In this document: positions 10,086 to 10,185 of the stretch, piece by piece
Layout of the letters: each line of letters opens with the position of its first letter
Position numbering within the stretch: position 1 is the first letter of the stretch
Assembly: GCA_958372035.1 (NCBI GenBank)
Contig: CATXML010000033.1
Coordinates: 1 to 10,185 of the forward strand
Source: an uncultured Collinsella sp.
GTDB lineage: Bacteria; Actinomycetota; Coriobacteriia; Coriobacteriales; Coriobacteriaceae
Direction: 5' to 3'
DNA: 10,185 bases
The notes under the pieces: model-generated
Database searches by the model: none
What the model was told of the DNA's origin: nothing
Seen by the model: the letters and a program-made list of their open reading frames with translations, nothing else
Made by a program: the position numbers and the translations under genes

Positions 10086-10185
10086 TTAGAGAGCAGCCCA
10101 GTCAACTGCCTCGCGCCAGCGCTCGACAAGGCGCTCAAGACGCCAAGCCGCATTGGCAGGACTTGTCGAGGGCAGGACGATGGCG
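10086..10185 (-). CDS. DNA glycosylase of the uracil/hypoxanthine (TDG/MUG-like) family, C-terminal fragment
   Basis: The last 32 codons and the TAA stop (10086-10088) of a minus-strand gene that continues past the window edge. The visible peptide begins AIVLPSTSPANAAWRLERL and ends VDWAAL. The LPSTSPANA segment resembles the C-terminal active-site motif of DNA-deoxyinosine (hypoxanthine-DNA) glycosylases, which remove deaminated bases. Only this motif supports the call, so the exact specificity is uncertain. It is convergent with, and nearly touching, the plus-strand gene. Confidence 0.65.
   Translation of the reverse strand, partial: AIVLPSTSPANAAWRLERLVERWREAVDWAAL

Overview
The window reads as a chromosomal housekeeping segment from a GC-rich actinobacterium, most likely class Coriobacteriia and perhaps close to Collinsella. 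The reasons are the actinobacterial-length RpoB, an acidic insert in the RpoC clamp where other actinobacteria carry a coiled-coil insert, strong G/C preference at third codon positions, and the gene order. The genus is inference only. No phage, transposase, CRISPR array, tRNA or rRNA was seen.

Most genes lie on the minus strand. In the direction of transcription, from high to low coordinate, they are: the C-terminal end of a DNA glycosylase-like gene (10086-10185, cut by the window edge); a PLP-dependent aminotransferase (8193-9329); a 222-nt near-perfect palindrome (7921-8142); a promoter, L10-type autoregulatory leader and attenuator terminator (7752-7932) that control rplJ and rplL (ribosomal stalk proteins L10 and L7/L12); an intrinsic terminator; galU (UDP-glucose pyrophosphorylase) with its own promoter and terminator; three 46-nt imperfect palindromes repeated with an exact 62-bp period (5217-5388); a nested inverted-repeat region and the rpoB promoter; then rpoB and the first 485 codons of rpoC. 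The only convincing plus-strand gene (9422-10084) encodes an unrecognised protein. It is divergent from the aminotransferase and converges on the glycosylase gene with 1 bp between them.

The classical rplJL-rpoBC order is kept but split. A terminator after rplL, an independently transcribed galU, a second terminator and the repeat block separate ribosomal stalk synthesis from RNA polymerase synthesis. Each of the three units has its own candidate promoter, and the L10 leader gives the stalk operon its own feedback control. rpoB and rpoC are tightly coupled: the rpoC Shine-Dalgarno overlaps the end of rpoB.

No complete new defence or mobile system is visible. The observations most worth pursuing are the giant palindrome whose arm carries the rplJ -35 box, the 62-bp-period palindromes that fold much better as minus-strand RNA, and a rewritten fork-loop-2 segment in RpoB next to the rifampicin region.
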